Positions 1 through 10,872 of a stretch of DNA of 64,000 nucleotides are shown in pieces. This DNA comes from Streptomyces sp. I05A-00742 (lineage in GTDB: Bacteria > Actinomycetota > Actinomycetes > Streptomycetales > Streptomycetaceae). The position numbers and the translations under genes are program-made. Positions within the stretch are counted from its first letter, which is position 1. Each line of letters begins with the position of its first letter. Location of the stretch: NCBI RefSeq assembly GCF_013055795.1, contig NZ_JABETO010000006.1, positions 1 to 64,000 of the forward strand, read 5' to 3'. The notes below the pieces were generated by a model that saw only the letters and a list, made by a program, of their open reading frames with translations, had not been told where the DNA came from and ran no database searches.

Positions 1-1191
1 GTGCCCGTCCGCACCCCGGAGCCGCGCCGCGCCCCCGCGAGCGGCCGGGTCCGTCGCGTGGACCGGGTGCGCGCGGCCCTGCGCCGCGCCCTGCCCGCGC
101 TCGGGCTCTACGCCGCGGCCCGGCTGGCCGGCCTGGCCACGGTGGCCTCCTGGGCCTGGTCCACCGGCCGCCACCCGCGGACGCTGCTGGGCCACTCCTG
201 GGACGCCGTCTGGTACGCGGGCATCGCCGAGGACGGCTACGGGCTGGTCGTGCACTCCCCCACCAGCCACTCGGTCATCTACAGCGACCTGGCGTTCTTC
301 CCGCTCTTCCCCGGCCTCGTCCACACGGTGACGGTCCTGACCCCGTTCACGCTCGTCTCCGCCCAGCTCCTCGTCGCCTGGGCCGCCGCGGGCGCCGCCG
401 CCTGGGGCATCTACGCCGTCGGCGAGCGGCTGTACGGGCGCCCGGCCGCCACCTGGCTGGTGCTCCTCTGGGGCCTGCTGCCGCACGCCGTCGTACAGAC
501 CATGGGCTACACCGAGTCCCTGATGACCGCCCTCGCCGCCTGGGCGCTCTACGCCGCCGTCACCCACCGGCACGTCTGGGCGGGCGCCCTCGCGCTCACC
601 GCCGGACTGTCCCGGCCCAACGCCATCGCCGTCCCCGCCGCCATCGTCTGCGCCACCCTGATCCTCCTGCGGCGCGAGCCGCGGTCCCGCACCGACTGGC
701 GGCTGTGGGCCGGCGCCGCCCTCGCCCCGCTCGGCTGGGCCGGGTACGTCCTGTGGGCCGGGTACCGGTCCGGCTTCGGCCCGCTCGGCTACTTCACCGT
801 CCAGCGGAGGTGGGGCTCGCGGTTCGACTTCGGCGCGGACGCGTTCCGGTTCGTCCGCCACCTGTTCACCGGCCGCGACGGAATGGCCTACTACGGATCC
901 CTGGTCGTCCTGGTCGTCGCCCTGGTCGCGCTGGTCTTCCTCGTCCTCGAACGGCCGCCCGCCCCGCTGCTGGCCTACACGCTCGTCCTCTGCGTCATCG
1001 CCCTCGGCGGGTCCAGCTACTTCGCGTCCAAGCCGCGCTTCCTGCTCCCCGCCTTCCCCCTGCTGATCCCGCTGGCCCTGGGCATGACGAGAGCCCGGTC
1101 GCGCACCGTCGTCGTGACGGTCGGCGCGCTGGCCGGGCTCTCGTTCGTGTACGGGACCTACCTGGTGACGATGGCCCGTCTGCCCATGTAG
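1..1191 (+). CDS. PIG-V-like integral membrane mannosyltransferase
   Basis: A 396-residue polytopic membrane protein beginning with GTG at the window edge, so an upstream start cannot be excluded. A basic N-terminus of about 30 residues is followed by many hydrophobic segments. The early lumenal loop has HSWDAVWYAGIAEDGY, resembling the acidic W-D-x-x-WY-x-x-IA-x-x-GY signature of PIG-V/GT-C mannosyltransferases, then a FFPLFP motif typical of the family. Members use polyprenyl-phosphate mannose at the membrane; the acceptor here is unknown. It converges on the YbjN-like gene with only 27 bases between the stops and no clear terminator. Confidence 0.7.
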   Translation: MPVRTPEPRRAPASGRVRRVDRVRAALRRALPALGLYAAARLAGLATVASWAWSTGRHPRTLLGHSWDAVWYAGIAEDGYGLVVHSPTSHSVIYSDLAFFPLFPGLVHTVTVLTPFTLVSAQLLVAWAAAGAAAWGIYAVGERLYGRPAATWLVLLWGLLPHAVVQTMGYTESLMTALAAWALYAAVTHRHVWAGALALTAGLSRPNAIAVPAAIVCATLILLRREPRSRTDWRLWAGAALAPLGWAGYVLWAGYRSGFGPLGYFTVQRRWGSRFDFGADAFRFVRHLFTGRDGMAYYGSLVVLVVALVALVFLVLERPPAPLLAYTLVLCVIALGGSSYFASKPRFLLPAFPLLIPLALGMTRARSRTVVVTVGALAGLSFVYGTYLVTMARLPM

Positions 1192-1218
1192 GCCCTGCCC
1201 CCGGGGCTTCCCGGAAGG

Positions 1219-1761
1219 TCAGGCGTCGGCGTCGGGCTTGTCGTCGCCGTCGCCGGACTCCAGGTCCTCCTCCAGGCCCAGCTGTTCCACGAGCCACCGG
1301 TCGAACTCGACGGAGGCGCGGACCCAGCTGACGGTGCTGGACACGAAGTGCTCCAGGGACACCCCGACGCCGATCAGCATCTGCGCCTCACCGATGAGAC
1401 GGACGGTGCCGTCGTCGTTGGTGTGCGTGTAGATCTTCGGCCACAGGGTGCGGCGGTTCCAGTCGTCGACGACCTCCAGGAGCTTGGCCTTGTCGTCGAT
1501 GCCGTGCGGCCGGTCGTAGAACGTCCGCACCGAGAAGACCTGCTGCTCCTCCTCACCGCGGAACATGAAGTACGTACGGAACTGCTCCCACGGAGCCGCG
1601 AGGTCACCCTCGTCGTCCACGAGGTACTTCAGCTCCATCTGCTCCAGGAGCTGCTTGACCAGGTCCTGGTCGGGGATGACGGGACCGGCCGGGCCCGTCT
1701 CTTCGGGCTGCGGCTCGGGCTGGCCCCCGAAATTCGGAATCGAGGACGGGTCGATGCTCAC
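1219..1761 (-). CDS. YbjN domain-containing protein
   Basis: A 180-residue acidic cytoplasmic protein. I chose the GTG at 1761 because it follows GAAGGGA at good spacing, while upstream codons lack a ribosome site and give low-complexity sequence. The body has the YbjN/type III secretion chaperone-like fold pattern (WEQFRTYFMFRGEEEQ, then WNRRTLWPKIYTHTNDDG, then an amphipathic C-terminal helix with FDRWL), and ends in an Asp/Glu-rich tail. YbjN proteins are thought to be chaperone-like or regulatory; the partner is unknown. Conserved in actinomycetes. Molecular role not established. Confidence 0.75.
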   Translation of the reverse strand: MSIDPSSIPNFGGQPEPQPEETGPAGPVIPDQDLVKQLLEQMELKYLVDDEGDLAAPWEQFRTYFMFRGEEEQQVFSVRTFYDRPHGIDDKAKLLEVVDDWNRRTLWPKIYTHTNDDGTVRLIGEAQMLIGVGVSLEHFVSSTVSWVRASVEFDRWLVEQLGLEEDLESGDGDDKPDADA

Positions 1762-2049
1762 CGTGGATTTCCCTTCGTACGGTTGCGGCCATCCTCCCCC
1801 ACACCAGCCCCTGCCCCGCAACCCCTGACGCATGCGTCGCCCGCCGACCACGCGGCGGGGGGTGGCGGGGGAGGCCGGGAGTGGGCCGTCCGGGCCTCGG
1901 GGGGCCTTGTTTCCGGGGCTGCCTGGTTCTTTGTTCCCGGGCTCCCCGGCCTCCCGGGCTCCCCGGGCTCCCCGGGCTCCCCGGCCTCGCGGGCCTCGTG
2001 GCCTCCCGGGCCCCTCAGGTCACCCGCGGGGCCTCCCGGGCCCCTCGGG
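1762..2049. repeat. Intergenic GC-rich imperfect repeats downstream of clpB
   Basis: The 288 bases between clpB and the YbjN-like gene contain no gene I can support. From about 1936 to 2054 there are short imperfect repeats: GGGCTCCCC units near 1939-1985, then two copies of a longer segment beginning GGCCTCCCGGGCCCCTC around 2000 and 2031. The C-terminal codons of clpB touch the last copy. The sequence may form stem-loops terminating clpB transcription, but no clean single hairpin stands out. Confidence 0.55.
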
Positions 2050-4677
<2,628 letters not shown>

Positions 4678-4751
4678 GGCGGGGGGACTCCTCCTATGAC
4701 TCGCTCTACGACTGGCTCGCTCTTCGTCCTGCCTTGAGCAACGTGCGATAA

Positions 4752-4772
4752 GTTGAGTCTATTCCACTCAAC
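4752..4772 (-). promoter_or_regulatory. HspR operator (HAIR) upstream of clpB
   Basis: TTGAGT-N7-ACTCAA, a perfect inverted repeat matching the core of the HspR-associated inverted repeat CTTGAGT-N7-ACTCAAG. It lies about 75-95 bases upstream of the clpB ATG, where the promoter would sit. A nearby CTTGAGC at 4733 has no partner at the right spacing and is not counted. Confidence 0.85.
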
Positions 4773-4903
4773 CTTGACTCCGGTAGTCCGCTGGGATGCT
4801 CTCCGGCCTCTCGCGCTCCCTCCTGCGAGTGAACCGGTACGACGAACGGGACGCCACCGGGGGCGGTCGGCGATGCTGGCGTTCGACCACAAGGGGGTGC
4901 AGC

Positions 4904-5488
4904 ATGACGGCTATGGCACAAGAGCCAAGGCTTATGACGCCGGAAGAGACCCTCCTGGACTACTTCCTGACCCTGGAGACCCCTGAGGGGTTCCGGGCGG
5001 AGTTCATCGAGGGGGAGATCATCGTGTCACCGGCGCCGGATGGCGATCACGAGGACGCCATCGAGCTGATCGTCGCGCAGATGTACGACCACGCGAAGGT
5101 ACGCATGCAGTGCTCGGGCAACAAGGGCCTGAAACTGCCGCGAGGGGGGCTGTGCACGAAGAACTACGCCATCCCGGACGCCACCTTCGCACCGCGCGAA
5201 CGGCGTCTCTTCCGAGGCGCACCGACGTGGATGCCCCCGGAGGGAGTCACCCTGGTCGCCGAGGTGACCAGCAGCAAGCCGGAACGGGACCGAATCGCCA
5301 AGCGCCACTGCTACGCCCGCGCGGGCATCCCCCTCTACCTCCTCGTCGACCGCGGCGACAGCACGGTGACGCTCTTCGCCGAACCGGCGAAGGACGACTA
5401 CACCGAGATGCACAGCGTCCCCTTCGGCAAGCCCCTCCCCCTCCCCGCCCCCTTCGACTTCGACCTGGACACCACCGACTTCCTCTGA
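4904..5488 (+). CDS. Uma2 family (DUF820) putative endonuclease
   Basis: A 194-residue protein; the ATG at 4904 is preceded by AAGGGGG at ideal spacing, and the longer reading frame upstream looks non-coding. It has the PD-(D/E)xK-like layout of the Uma2/DUF820 fold: FRAEFIEGEIIV near residue 30, the conserved PDATF (Asp) near residue 90, LVAEVTSSKPERDR (Glu and Lys) near 120, then YARAGIPLYLLVD. These families are multiplied in Streptomyces and cyanobacteria; no biological target is established. A second Uma2 gene of different sequence lies at 27400-27969. The downstream PPOX gene begins 25 bases after. Confidence 0.85.
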   Translation: MTAMAQEPRLMTPEETLLDYFLTLETPEGFRAEFIEGEIIVSPAPDGDHEDAIELIVAQMYDHAKVRMQCSGNKGLKLPRGGLCTKNYAIPDATFAPRERRLFRGAPTWMPPEGVTLVAEVTSSKPERDRIAKRHCYARAGIPLYLLVDRGDSTVTLFAEPAKDDYTEMHSVPFGKPLPLPAPFDFDLDTTDFL

Positions 5489-5513
5489 GCGCCGGGCCAT
5501 TACCCTGGCGCGC

Positions 5514-5930
5514 ATGGCCCACGACCTCCGCAACCTGCCGGACGACTACGTCGCGTTCTGGCGCGAGCGCCACTTCCCCACCCTCACCACCCTTCGCCGG
5601 GACGGCAGTCCGCACGTCGTGCCGGTGGGCGTGACCTTCGACCCGGAGACGTCCACGGCCCGGGTGATCACGCGCAAGCACAGCACCAAGGTCGCCAACG
5701 TCCTCGCCGCCGGCTCCGACGGCGCCCGCGTCGCGGTCTGCCAGGTCGCACCCGGCGGATCCTGGGCCACGCTGGAGGGCACCGCCGTCGTCCGCACGGA
5801 ACCGGAGGCGATCGCCGACGCGGTCGCCCGCTACGCGGAGCGGTACGAGCGGACGCCCGAACCCAACCCGGAGCGGGTCCTGATCGAGATCACGGTGACC
5901 CGGGCGATGGGATCGGTACGGCCCGCATGA
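5514..5930 (+). CDS. PPOX-class (TIGR03618-type) flavin/F420-dependent oxidoreductase
   Basis: A 138-residue split-barrel protein of the pyridoxamine-phosphate-oxidase-like superfamily. The core FPTLTTLRRDGSPHVVPVGV is the hallmark strand pair, followed by RVITRKHSTKVANVLA, which in the family contacts the cofactor phosphate, and GSWATLEGTAVV. Streptomyces members often bind F420. TACCCT sits 7 bases before the ATG, suggesting a leaderless transcript. Its stop overlaps the ATG of the downstream lipoprotein (ATGA at 5927), implying translational coupling. Substrate unknown. Confidence 0.85.
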   Translation: MAHDLRNLPDDYVAFWRERHFPTLTTLRRDGSPHVVPVGVTFDPETSTARVITRKHSTKVANVLAAGSDGARVAVCQVAPGGSWATLEGTAVVRTEPEAIADAVARYAERYERTPEPNPERVLIEITVTRAMGSVRPA

Positions 5931-7252
5931 GGAGATCGGGCATACGCGCGCTCGCGACGGCCTGTGCGGCCACCGCCGCCCTCACCCTGCTCACGGCCTG
6001 TGGCGGCAAGGACGGCGACGGCCCGGGGAAGGACGACGGCGACGGAGGACCACGTTCCGACGCCCGCTCCGTCCCCGCGCCCCGACGGAGCTTCGACCCG
6101 CCCCGCGCGTTCGACACCGCGAGCGCCGTGGATCTGCCCAAGGAGTCGTACACCGGCAAGGTGACCATAGGTGGCGCCCTGGCCGGCCGGCCACCGGTCG
6201 TCCTCCACCGGACCCTCGCGCACATCGCGTCCGCCGACGCTCTCCAGACCGTGGACGCCTCCACGGGCCGGGTCGTCTCCCGGGTCGGCCCCGCGCGGGA
6301 GGCCCTGAAGCCGGCGTCCTCGATGTTCGAAGCGAGTCCGGTGCAGCCCCCGGCGGTCGTCGAGACCGCGGCGGTCCCCGTGGTCGTGCAGCCCTTCCTG
6401 GTCAAGATCCCCGGCAAGGGCACGACCGCCGCCGGCCAGGCGGTGGAGGTCGTCGTCGCGGACGCCGTCACCGGAGAGCTGAAGTGGCGGACGGAGGTGC
6501 CGCTGCCGCGCTGGGAGGACTACAGCACGCCGGAAGTCGCCGTCGCCGGCGTGGACAAGGGCGTAGCGGTCGTCACCGCTACCACCGGCGACCACGCCCT
6601 CACCTTCGCCCTGAGCATCGACACCAAAAAACCCATGTGGCAGAAGGAGTTCGCGGGTGTCGCCGTGGCCGGTGGCGTGGTCGCCGGTCCGGATCCGCGG
6701 GGCATCGGCGAGAAGCAGCGGCTGAAGGCACTGGACCTCGCGACCGGTGAGGAGAAGTGGTCGACGAAGGACGACAGTTACGAGTCCTCGGTCCGCGCCG
6801 CCTCCCCGACGCTCCTCGCGTTCTCGGGACGGGACTACGGTTCCGGGCACGGCTTCCTCCGCTTCCTCGACGCCGCGTCGGGCGACGTCAGGAACGAGCC
6901 GAAGGACGACGCCCCGGGCCCCGACTGCTCGTACGACGGCCGGTCGGTCACGGTCTGCGCCGGCTCCCGCGGACAGGGCCCGGTCGTCGCCCTCGACGCG
7001 CGGACCGCGAAGGAACTGTGGCGGCTCCCCGACCAGGGCGCCAACCGTGTGGCCCCCACCGTGACGGCCGTTCACCACGGGCTGGTCTACGGCAGGACCG
7101 CGAACGGCCCGGTGCTCGTGGATGCCCTGACGGGCAAGGACGTGGACACCAAGAGCCCGTTGGGCGTGGCCCCGGTGCTCGTGAACGGCTACACGGCCGT
7201 GGCGCTGGACCGCCGGACGGACACCCTCAAGGCATACCGCACCAAGGGCTGA
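5927..7252 (+). CDS. Lipoprotein with PQQ-like beta-propeller
   Basis: A 441-residue exported lipoprotein. A basic start (MRRSGIR), hydrophobic stretch and lipobox LLTAC-GG place the acylated Cys near residue 25; a charged Gly/Asp linker follows. The rest carries repeated blades ending in motifs such as A-x-x-T-G-E-L-K-W, IDTKKPMWQKEF, ATGEEKWSTKD and DARTAKELWRLP, the tryptophan docking pattern of PQQ/BamB-like propellers. These blades normally mediate protein contacts or bind PQQ; enzymatic residues cannot be judged here. Co-translated with the PPOX protein through a 4-base overlap. Confidence 0.85.
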   Translation: MRRSGIRALATACAATAALTLLTACGGKDGDGPGKDDGDGGPRSDARSVPAPRRSFDPPRAFDTASAVDLPKESYTGKVTIGGALAGRPPVVLHRTLAHIASADALQTVDASTGRVVSRVGPAREALKPASSMFEASPVQPPAVVETAAVPVVVQPFLVKIPGKGTTAAGQAVEVVVADAVTGELKWRTEVPLPRWEDYSTPEVAVAGVDKGVAVVTATTGDHALTFALSIDTKKPMWQKEFAGVAVAGGVVAGPDPRGIGEKQRLKALDLATGEEKWSTKDDSYESSVRAASPTLLAFSGRDYGSGHGFLRFLDAASGDVRNEPKDDAPGPDCSYDGRSVTVCAGSRGQGPVVALDARTAKELWRLPDQGANRVAPTVTAVHHGLVYGRTANGPVLVDALTGKDVDTKSPLGVAPVLVNGYTAVALDRRTDTLKAYRTKG

Positions 7253-7302
7253 CGACCGGAACCCGAGTGACGCTCCCGACTCCGCTGCCTAGGATGCCGC
7301 GC

Positions 7303-7764
7303 ATGGTCCCCGTGCACTGCGAACCCGTCACCGCCGACACCTACGAGGCGGTGATCGCCCTCGACGTCCTGCCCGGCCAGCGCGACTACGTCGCCCCGAA
7401 CGTCCGCTCACTGGCCGACGCGTGGGCGTATCCGGCGGCGGACCCGCTCGCCCTCCGCCATGGGCCGGAGCTGATCGGTTTCGCCCTGCTGTACCCGGTG
7501 GGGGACGCCCCGGGGACCGTCTCCCTCACCCGCTACATGATCGACCACCGCTTCCAGGGGCAGCGGCTGGGCCACGCCGGCCTGGCCGCCGTCCTCGACC
7601 ACGCCCGCTCGGCGGGCCACACCCGCGTCCGGCTCAGCGTGGTCCCGGGCAACCACGTCGCCTTCCGCCTCTACCGGGCGGCCGGCTTTGAGGAGACGGG
7701 CGACCTGGAGGACGGGGAAATCGTCCTCGCCCGCGACCTCGCACCGGCCACCCCCTCGCCCTGA
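7303..7764 (+). CDS. GNAT family N-acetyltransferase
   Basis: A 153-residue acetyltransferase. ATG 7303 is preferred because TAGGAT (7290-7295) lies 7 bases upstream as a leaderless-type -10; a frame-matched ATG at 7294 would fall inside that hexamer. Motif A is RFQGQRLGHAGLAAVLDHA (acetyl-CoA pyrophosphate loop, Q-x-x-G-x-G/A variant), followed by RVRLSVVPGNHVAFRLYRAAGFEETG, the motif B region including the conserved N-x-x-A-x-x-LY-x-x-x-GF. The central helix resembles spermidine/ribosomal acetyltransferases, but the substrate is not evident. Confidence 0.88.
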   Translation: MVPVHCEPVTADTYEAVIALDVLPGQRDYVAPNVRSLADAWAYPAADPLALRHGPELIGFALLYPVGDAPGTVSLTRYMIDHRFQGQRLGHAGLAAVLDHARSAGHTRVRLSVVPGNHVAFRLYRAAGFEETGDLEDGEIVLARDLAPATPSP

Positions 7765-7854
7765 CGAGAAGACGGCCGGCCTCCGGTCGGGGGTGACTCC
7801 TCGCCAACCAGCGGGAACTTGTGAAGGGTTAGGGCGCTTCGTCCGACTTCGGCA

Positions 7855-8052
7855 TTACGAAGTGCGGTCCATCGCACCGGATTTCACGGCACGTATGAGC
7901 CCGGCGAGCGTGGCGGCATCGCTGCTGAGCACCTCGCCGGGCTCCTGGCTCTCTCTGATGCGGACGATCCCCGCTCCACCGGCGATTTCCACGCACTCAT
8001 TGTCCTTGGTACTGGCCGAGTAGGAACTCTTCTGCCACAGCGGTCGATTCAC
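7855..8052 (-). CDS. DUF397 domain protein
   Basis: A 65-residue protein starting at GTG 8052 behind GAGGAG. It carries the DUF397 signature: WQKSSYSASTKDNECVEIA near the N-terminus, then VRIRESQEPGEVL and a C-terminal helix. DUF397 proteins are small partners of Scr1/WhiJ-type helix-turn-helix regulators in Streptomyces development, and the gene lies 11 bases downstream of such a regulator in the same operon. Known family behaviour suggests it modulates the partner's DNA binding; this is inferred from context. Confidence 0.88.
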   Translation of the reverse strand: MNRPLWQKSSYSASTKDNECVEIAGGAGIVRIRESQEPGEVLSSDAATLAGLIRAVKSGAMDRTS

Positions 8053-8063
8053 GATGTCACTCC

Positions 8064-8915
8064 TCACAATTCCCGAGCCACACGCCTGATCAGATCCCGT
8101 GAAGCAGCTGGGGAAAGAGCCACCCGCCCCACCGCGTCGAGGACCTTCCGGTAGGCGCCGAGCTGTTCGTCCGCATCGACGAAGGAACAACCGTCGATGG
8201 TGTCGAACTGCGCAGTGTCCAGCCTCTCAACGTGGCCCGAGGCATACAACATGGGGAATGAGGCTTCAGTGAAGCCATCGGTGTCGAAGGGAACGACCCG
8301 CAAGGTCACCGCCGGGTGCTCGGAAAGGTCAAGCAGCAGAGCAAGCTGCTGCGCCGCCACCCTGCGGTCGCCCACTCGGATGCGCAACGCGGCCTCGTGA
8401 AGGAGCGCGTCCAGCTCCGGCGGCTTCTCCCGTTCGAGAACCGACCTGCGCCTCACCCGGAACTCGGCCACGGCCTCAAGGGCCTCCGACGACAGTTCGG
8501 GCATCGTGTTCGCGTAAAGGCTCCGAACGTGGTCCTTGCTCTGCAACAACCCGGGAATGTGCACGACCTGCAATGCCCGGAGCGCCGTGGCATGGTGCTC
8601 AAGCTCGGCGATATCCAGGGACAGGCGGCCGAGCGCATCCTTGTACTCGTCCCACCATCCCCGTCCACGATCCCTGGCCATGGCGACCAAGGCCTCCACG
8701 AACGCGTCGTCCGACTCCCCGTAGTGAGCGGCGAGGCTCCGCAGACGATCACCACTCACCGCCGCCCGGCCGGCTTCGATGTAGGAAAGCTTTCCCTGGT
8801 CAAGGCCGACTGCTCGGGCAGCTGCTCCTGCGGCGACGCCTGCCCGCTCGCGCATCTTCCGCAGCTCTGCGCCCAACCGCTGCTGACGGGCGGTGGGGTT
8901 CGCTCTACGGGGCAT
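8064..8915 (-). CDS. Scr1/WhiJ-type XRE regulator (DUF5753)
   Basis: A 283-residue regulator. I take ATG 8915 (after GAGGAAGAGGAG); an in-frame ATG at 8957 with its own GGGAGG is an alternative adding 14 residues. Residues about 5-65 form an XRE helix-turn-helix (LGAELRKMRERAGV, VGLDQGKLSYIEAGR); the rest is the DUF5753/Scr1 ligand-like domain with HIPGLLQSKDHVRSLY and a C-terminal FDTIDGCSFVDADEQL stretch. It is divergent from an ATPase-domain gene and co-transcribed with a DUF397 gene, the standard WhiJ-like three-gene set. Likely represses its own divergent promoter. Confidence 0.9.
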   Translation of the reverse strand: MPRRANPTARQQRLGAELRKMRERAGVAAGAAARAVGLDQGKLSYIEAGRAAVSGDRLRSLAAHYGESDDAFVEALVAMARDRGRGWWDEYKDALGRLSLDIAELEHHATALRALQVVHIPGLLQSKDHVRSLYANTMPELSSEALEAVAEFRVRRRSVLEREKPPELDALLHEAALRIRVGDRRVAAQQLALLLDLSEHPAVTLRVVPFDTDGFTEASFPMLYASGHVERLDTAQFDTIDGCSFVDADEQLGAYRKVLDAVGRVALSPAASRDLIRRVAREL

Positions 8916-8999
8916 GAACTCCTCTTCCTCGGCCGGTCTGCCGCGCCACTGTGCCATGCCGGTGCCCTCCCGGGCGAACTTCCGCTCACCCGCTTGCGA

Positions 9000-9017
9000 G
9001 GGGCTATAAATAGCCCC
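9000..9017. promoter_or_regulatory. Palindromic operator/promoter in the WhiJ-like divergent region
   Basis: GGGGCTA-TAAA-TAGCCCC, a perfect 7-bp inverted repeat with an AT-rich centre, in the 244-base gap between the HTH gene and the ATPase gene. TATAAA on + and TATTTA on - both resemble -10 hexamers, so one bound regulator could control both directions. The remainder of the gap shows no other feature. Confidence 0.6.
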
Positions 9018-9159
9018 TACGTTGAGTGCCGCGCCGCTCACACCGCGCCGCGCCGGCCCGCTCCGGAAGCGCACCGAAGCCCCCTGCCCACACGCCGGGG
9101 CAACGGCAATGACACCGGGAACCGGACCGCTCCCACCCACCACCCCCGCCGGAGGCGCC

Positions 9160-9603
9160 ATGCTGCCCCGACCCGCCGTGCCCGATGTCGCGCCCTTCTC
9201 GTACACGTTGAACATCCCCCACGATCCGCGTGCCGTCAGAGTCGCCCGGGCCTCGATCCGCTCGGCGCTCATGACGCACGAACTGCCGGAGCTGGCCGGG
9301 GTGTCGGAGCTGCTGGCCAGCGAGATGCTGACGAACGCGATCCTGCACTCGTACGGGGAGACGGAACTCCACCTCCGCTGGGCGTGGCAGACGCTGCGGA
9401 TGACCGTGTGGGACAGCAACCCGAAGCCGCCGGACCTCCGCCCGTACGACCTCTACGGCGAGAGCGGCCGTGGGCTCCGGCTGCTGCGGCTGCTGTCGGA
9501 CCGGTGGGGGTTCATCACGCGGGACCGGGAGGGCTGGGGGCGGACGGCCGCGAAGGCCGTCTGGTGTGAAATCGGAAGACAGGTCGGTTCTGCCCGGATC
9601 TGA
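9160..9603 (+). CDS. RsbW-like ATP-binding (HATPase_c_2) protein
   Basis: A 147-residue GHKL ATPase-domain protein. ATG 9160 follows GGAGG at 5 bases; earlier in-frame ATGs (9022, 9109) lack such a site. The N-box is SELLASEMLTNAILHSYG and the G-box is GESGRGLRLLRLLSDRWG, as in anti-sigma factor kinases of the RsbW/SpoIIAB type. In Streptomyces, such ATPase genes sit beside WhiJ-like regulators and DUF397 genes; the partners and any kinase activity are not shown by sequence. Divergent from the HTH gene across the palindrome at 9000-9017. Confidence 0.88.
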   Translation: MLPRPAVPDVAPFSYTLNIPHDPRAVRVARASIRSALMTHELPELAGVSELLASEMLTNAILHSYGETELHLRWAWQTLRMTVWDSNPKPPDLRPYDLYGESGRGLRLLRLLSDRWGFITRDREGWGRTAAKAVWCEIGRQVGSARI

Positions 9604-9615
9604 GACGATGGGGGC

Positions 9616-10116
9616 ATGACGGATGATGCCCTATTCGGTGCGATCACAACGGTATTGGACACGGAGCACGGCACCCTGACCGTCTCCGGCCCGAACGTGC
9701 CGGAGGTCGTCGTGAGCCGACGGCCCGGAGCGGCGACCGAGGCGTACATACCGATCGGGACGCGTGGCGCGGACGAGCTCACGGTGACGGTGGACGGGGC
9801 GGTGGGCACGATCAAGCCGAGCAAGGGGCGGCTGACCAGGCGCTCGTTCGCGGTGGACGTCTCGTACGCGGGCACGGCCTACCGCCTCGTGCCCGACTCG
9901 CTGGACGGCAGCCGCCTCCTCAGGGGCCGGCGTCGCATCGGCACGTTCACTTCGGCGGGGGACGGAACGGTCCCGGTGGCGGAGTGGATCGAAGGTGCGG
10001 ACGCCCGCCCGCTCGACGCGGCCGTCGGCTACGCCCTCGCCGCGGCGTTCGGTACGGGTGCGCAGCCGATGTGGATGCTCACCCTCGAAGCGGTATCGGC
10101 GGTGCTTCCGGGATGA
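9616..10116 (+). CDS. Hypothetical protein
   Basis: A 166-residue protein I do not recognise. It follows the ATPase gene by 12 bases, with GGGGGC just before ATG 9616, so it is probably co-transcribed. The sequence alternates short hydrophobic and polar segments suggesting beta structure (TVLDTEHGTLTVSG, ADELTVTVDGAVGTIK), with a basic patch LLRGRRRIGTF and a helical C-terminus containing DAAVGYALAAAFGTGAQ. There is no signal peptide or membrane segment. Similar beta-rich proteins are annotated only as hypothetical in Streptomyces, so no function is assigned. Confidence 0.7.
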   Translation: MTDDALFGAITTVLDTEHGTLTVSGPNVPEVVVSRRPGAATEAYIPIGTRGADELTVTVDGAVGTIKPSKGRLTRRSFAVDVSYAGTAYRLVPDSLDGSRLLRGRRRIGTFTSAGDGTVPVAEWIEGADARPLDAAVGYALAAAFGTGAQPMWMLTLEAVSAVLPG

Positions 10117-10363
10117 GGTGCCAGTGCTGTGACCGCATCGCGTAACTGATCCGCATCCACCAACAGCCGGAACACGCCTTCCTTCTCCTTCTCCTTCGTC
10201 GAGTTCGGTCCGCTCGGAGTCCGTCCGACTGTCCGGTCGGCGCGGCCACGGCACTGCCGTGCATTTGATACGTGTAGATGACATCCCTGCCGACGCGGCC
10301 GGCCGCGCCCGAGGACGACTGCGGCGGTCAACGGCGCGAGAACGGCGGGAGGTTGAGGAGCGA

Positions 10364-10507
10364 ATGAAGGACGTACTGGTCACCGGCGCCGGCAAGGGCA
10401 TCGGTCTGGCGATTTCCCGGCGGCTCGCGAAAGCAGGGTACGGAGTCATCGGCGCCGCTCGAAGCGCACCCGACGAGGAGTTCCCCGGCACGTTCCTGCG
10501 GTGTGAT
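10364..10507 (+). pseudogene. SDR family dehydrogenase, N-terminal fragment (transposon-split)
   Basis: ATG 10364 with GAGGAG upstream begins MKDVLVTGAGKGIGLAISRR, a textbook Rossmann TGxxxGIG motif, and continues to TFLRCD. There the frame is interrupted at 10508 by the Tn3-family element; after the junction it runs 12 nonsense codons to a stop. The missing part resumes at 14889 (CD-LADVADTARML). Joining 10507 to 14894 after removing one GTGAT copy restores CGG TGT GAT CTC GCC GAC, in frame. The two halves form a gene of usual SDR length (about 240 codons). Confidence 0.88.
10503..10507 (+). repeat. Target site duplication GTGAT (left copy)
   Basis: GTGAT immediately left of the inverted repeat and repeated at 14889-14893 immediately right of it. 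A 5-bp duplication is the Tn3-family standard. Confidence 0.85.
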
Positions 10508-10557
10508 CGACCTCGGGGCCATCGGTACAGCGGTTATCGGTGAGGATGATCACGGTC
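10508..10557 (+). repeat. Left terminal inverted repeat (IRL)
   Basis: Matches the reverse complement of 14838-14888 with about 8 mismatches and a one-base gap. The longest identical runs are ATCGGTACAGCGG and TATCGGTGAG. Both ends start CG(A/C)CCTCGGGG. Confidence 0.9.
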
Positions 10558-10639
10558 GTCCAGCACAGTGATCCTCTTCGCCGCTGGGGTTCGGTGAAAC
10601 GCCTCCGGACCTGGTCCGGGGCTGGCTACGGTCCGGCTC

Positions 10640-10675
10640 GTGCCGGTGGAATTTCTGAGTGATGAGCAGGCCGTT
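10640..10675 (+). pseudogene. Relic of the Tn3 transposase N-terminus
   Basis: GTG 10640 reads VPVEFLSDEQAV, the usual opening of actinobacterial Tn3-family TnpA (VPVEFL-x-DEQ), after which similarity stops and the frame soon terminates. It lies 82 bases inside the left repeat in the same orientation as the C-terminal half at 11833, so it marks the original start of tnpA. About 430 codons between the two relics are gone. Confidence 0.7.
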
Positions 10676-10872
10676 ATCTGGATCTTCCACTCTCACTGGT
10701 CGGTGGGAGCTGCTGTTTTGTGTTGCTGACAGTGTCAGCTACGCGCCCTCCCGACGTGCTGTGGGTGAGCGTCCGGTCGTCCGGGGGCCGTGGACACCAG
10801 CGTCGTCGTGGGCGTGGGACGAGTGGTTTATCGAGTGGTCGTGGTGGGTGCCGCCGAGCCAGACTCAGGGTT

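Noticed and set aside
4733..4753. CTTGAGC as another HAIR near clpB
   Set aside because: No ACTCAAG-like partner 7 bases on.
10508..10520. Element end placed at the GGGG (10515) as in classic Tn3
   Set aside because: The flanking 5-mers would then be ACCTC and GAGGG, which do not match, whereas GTGAT matches perfectly at the outer position.
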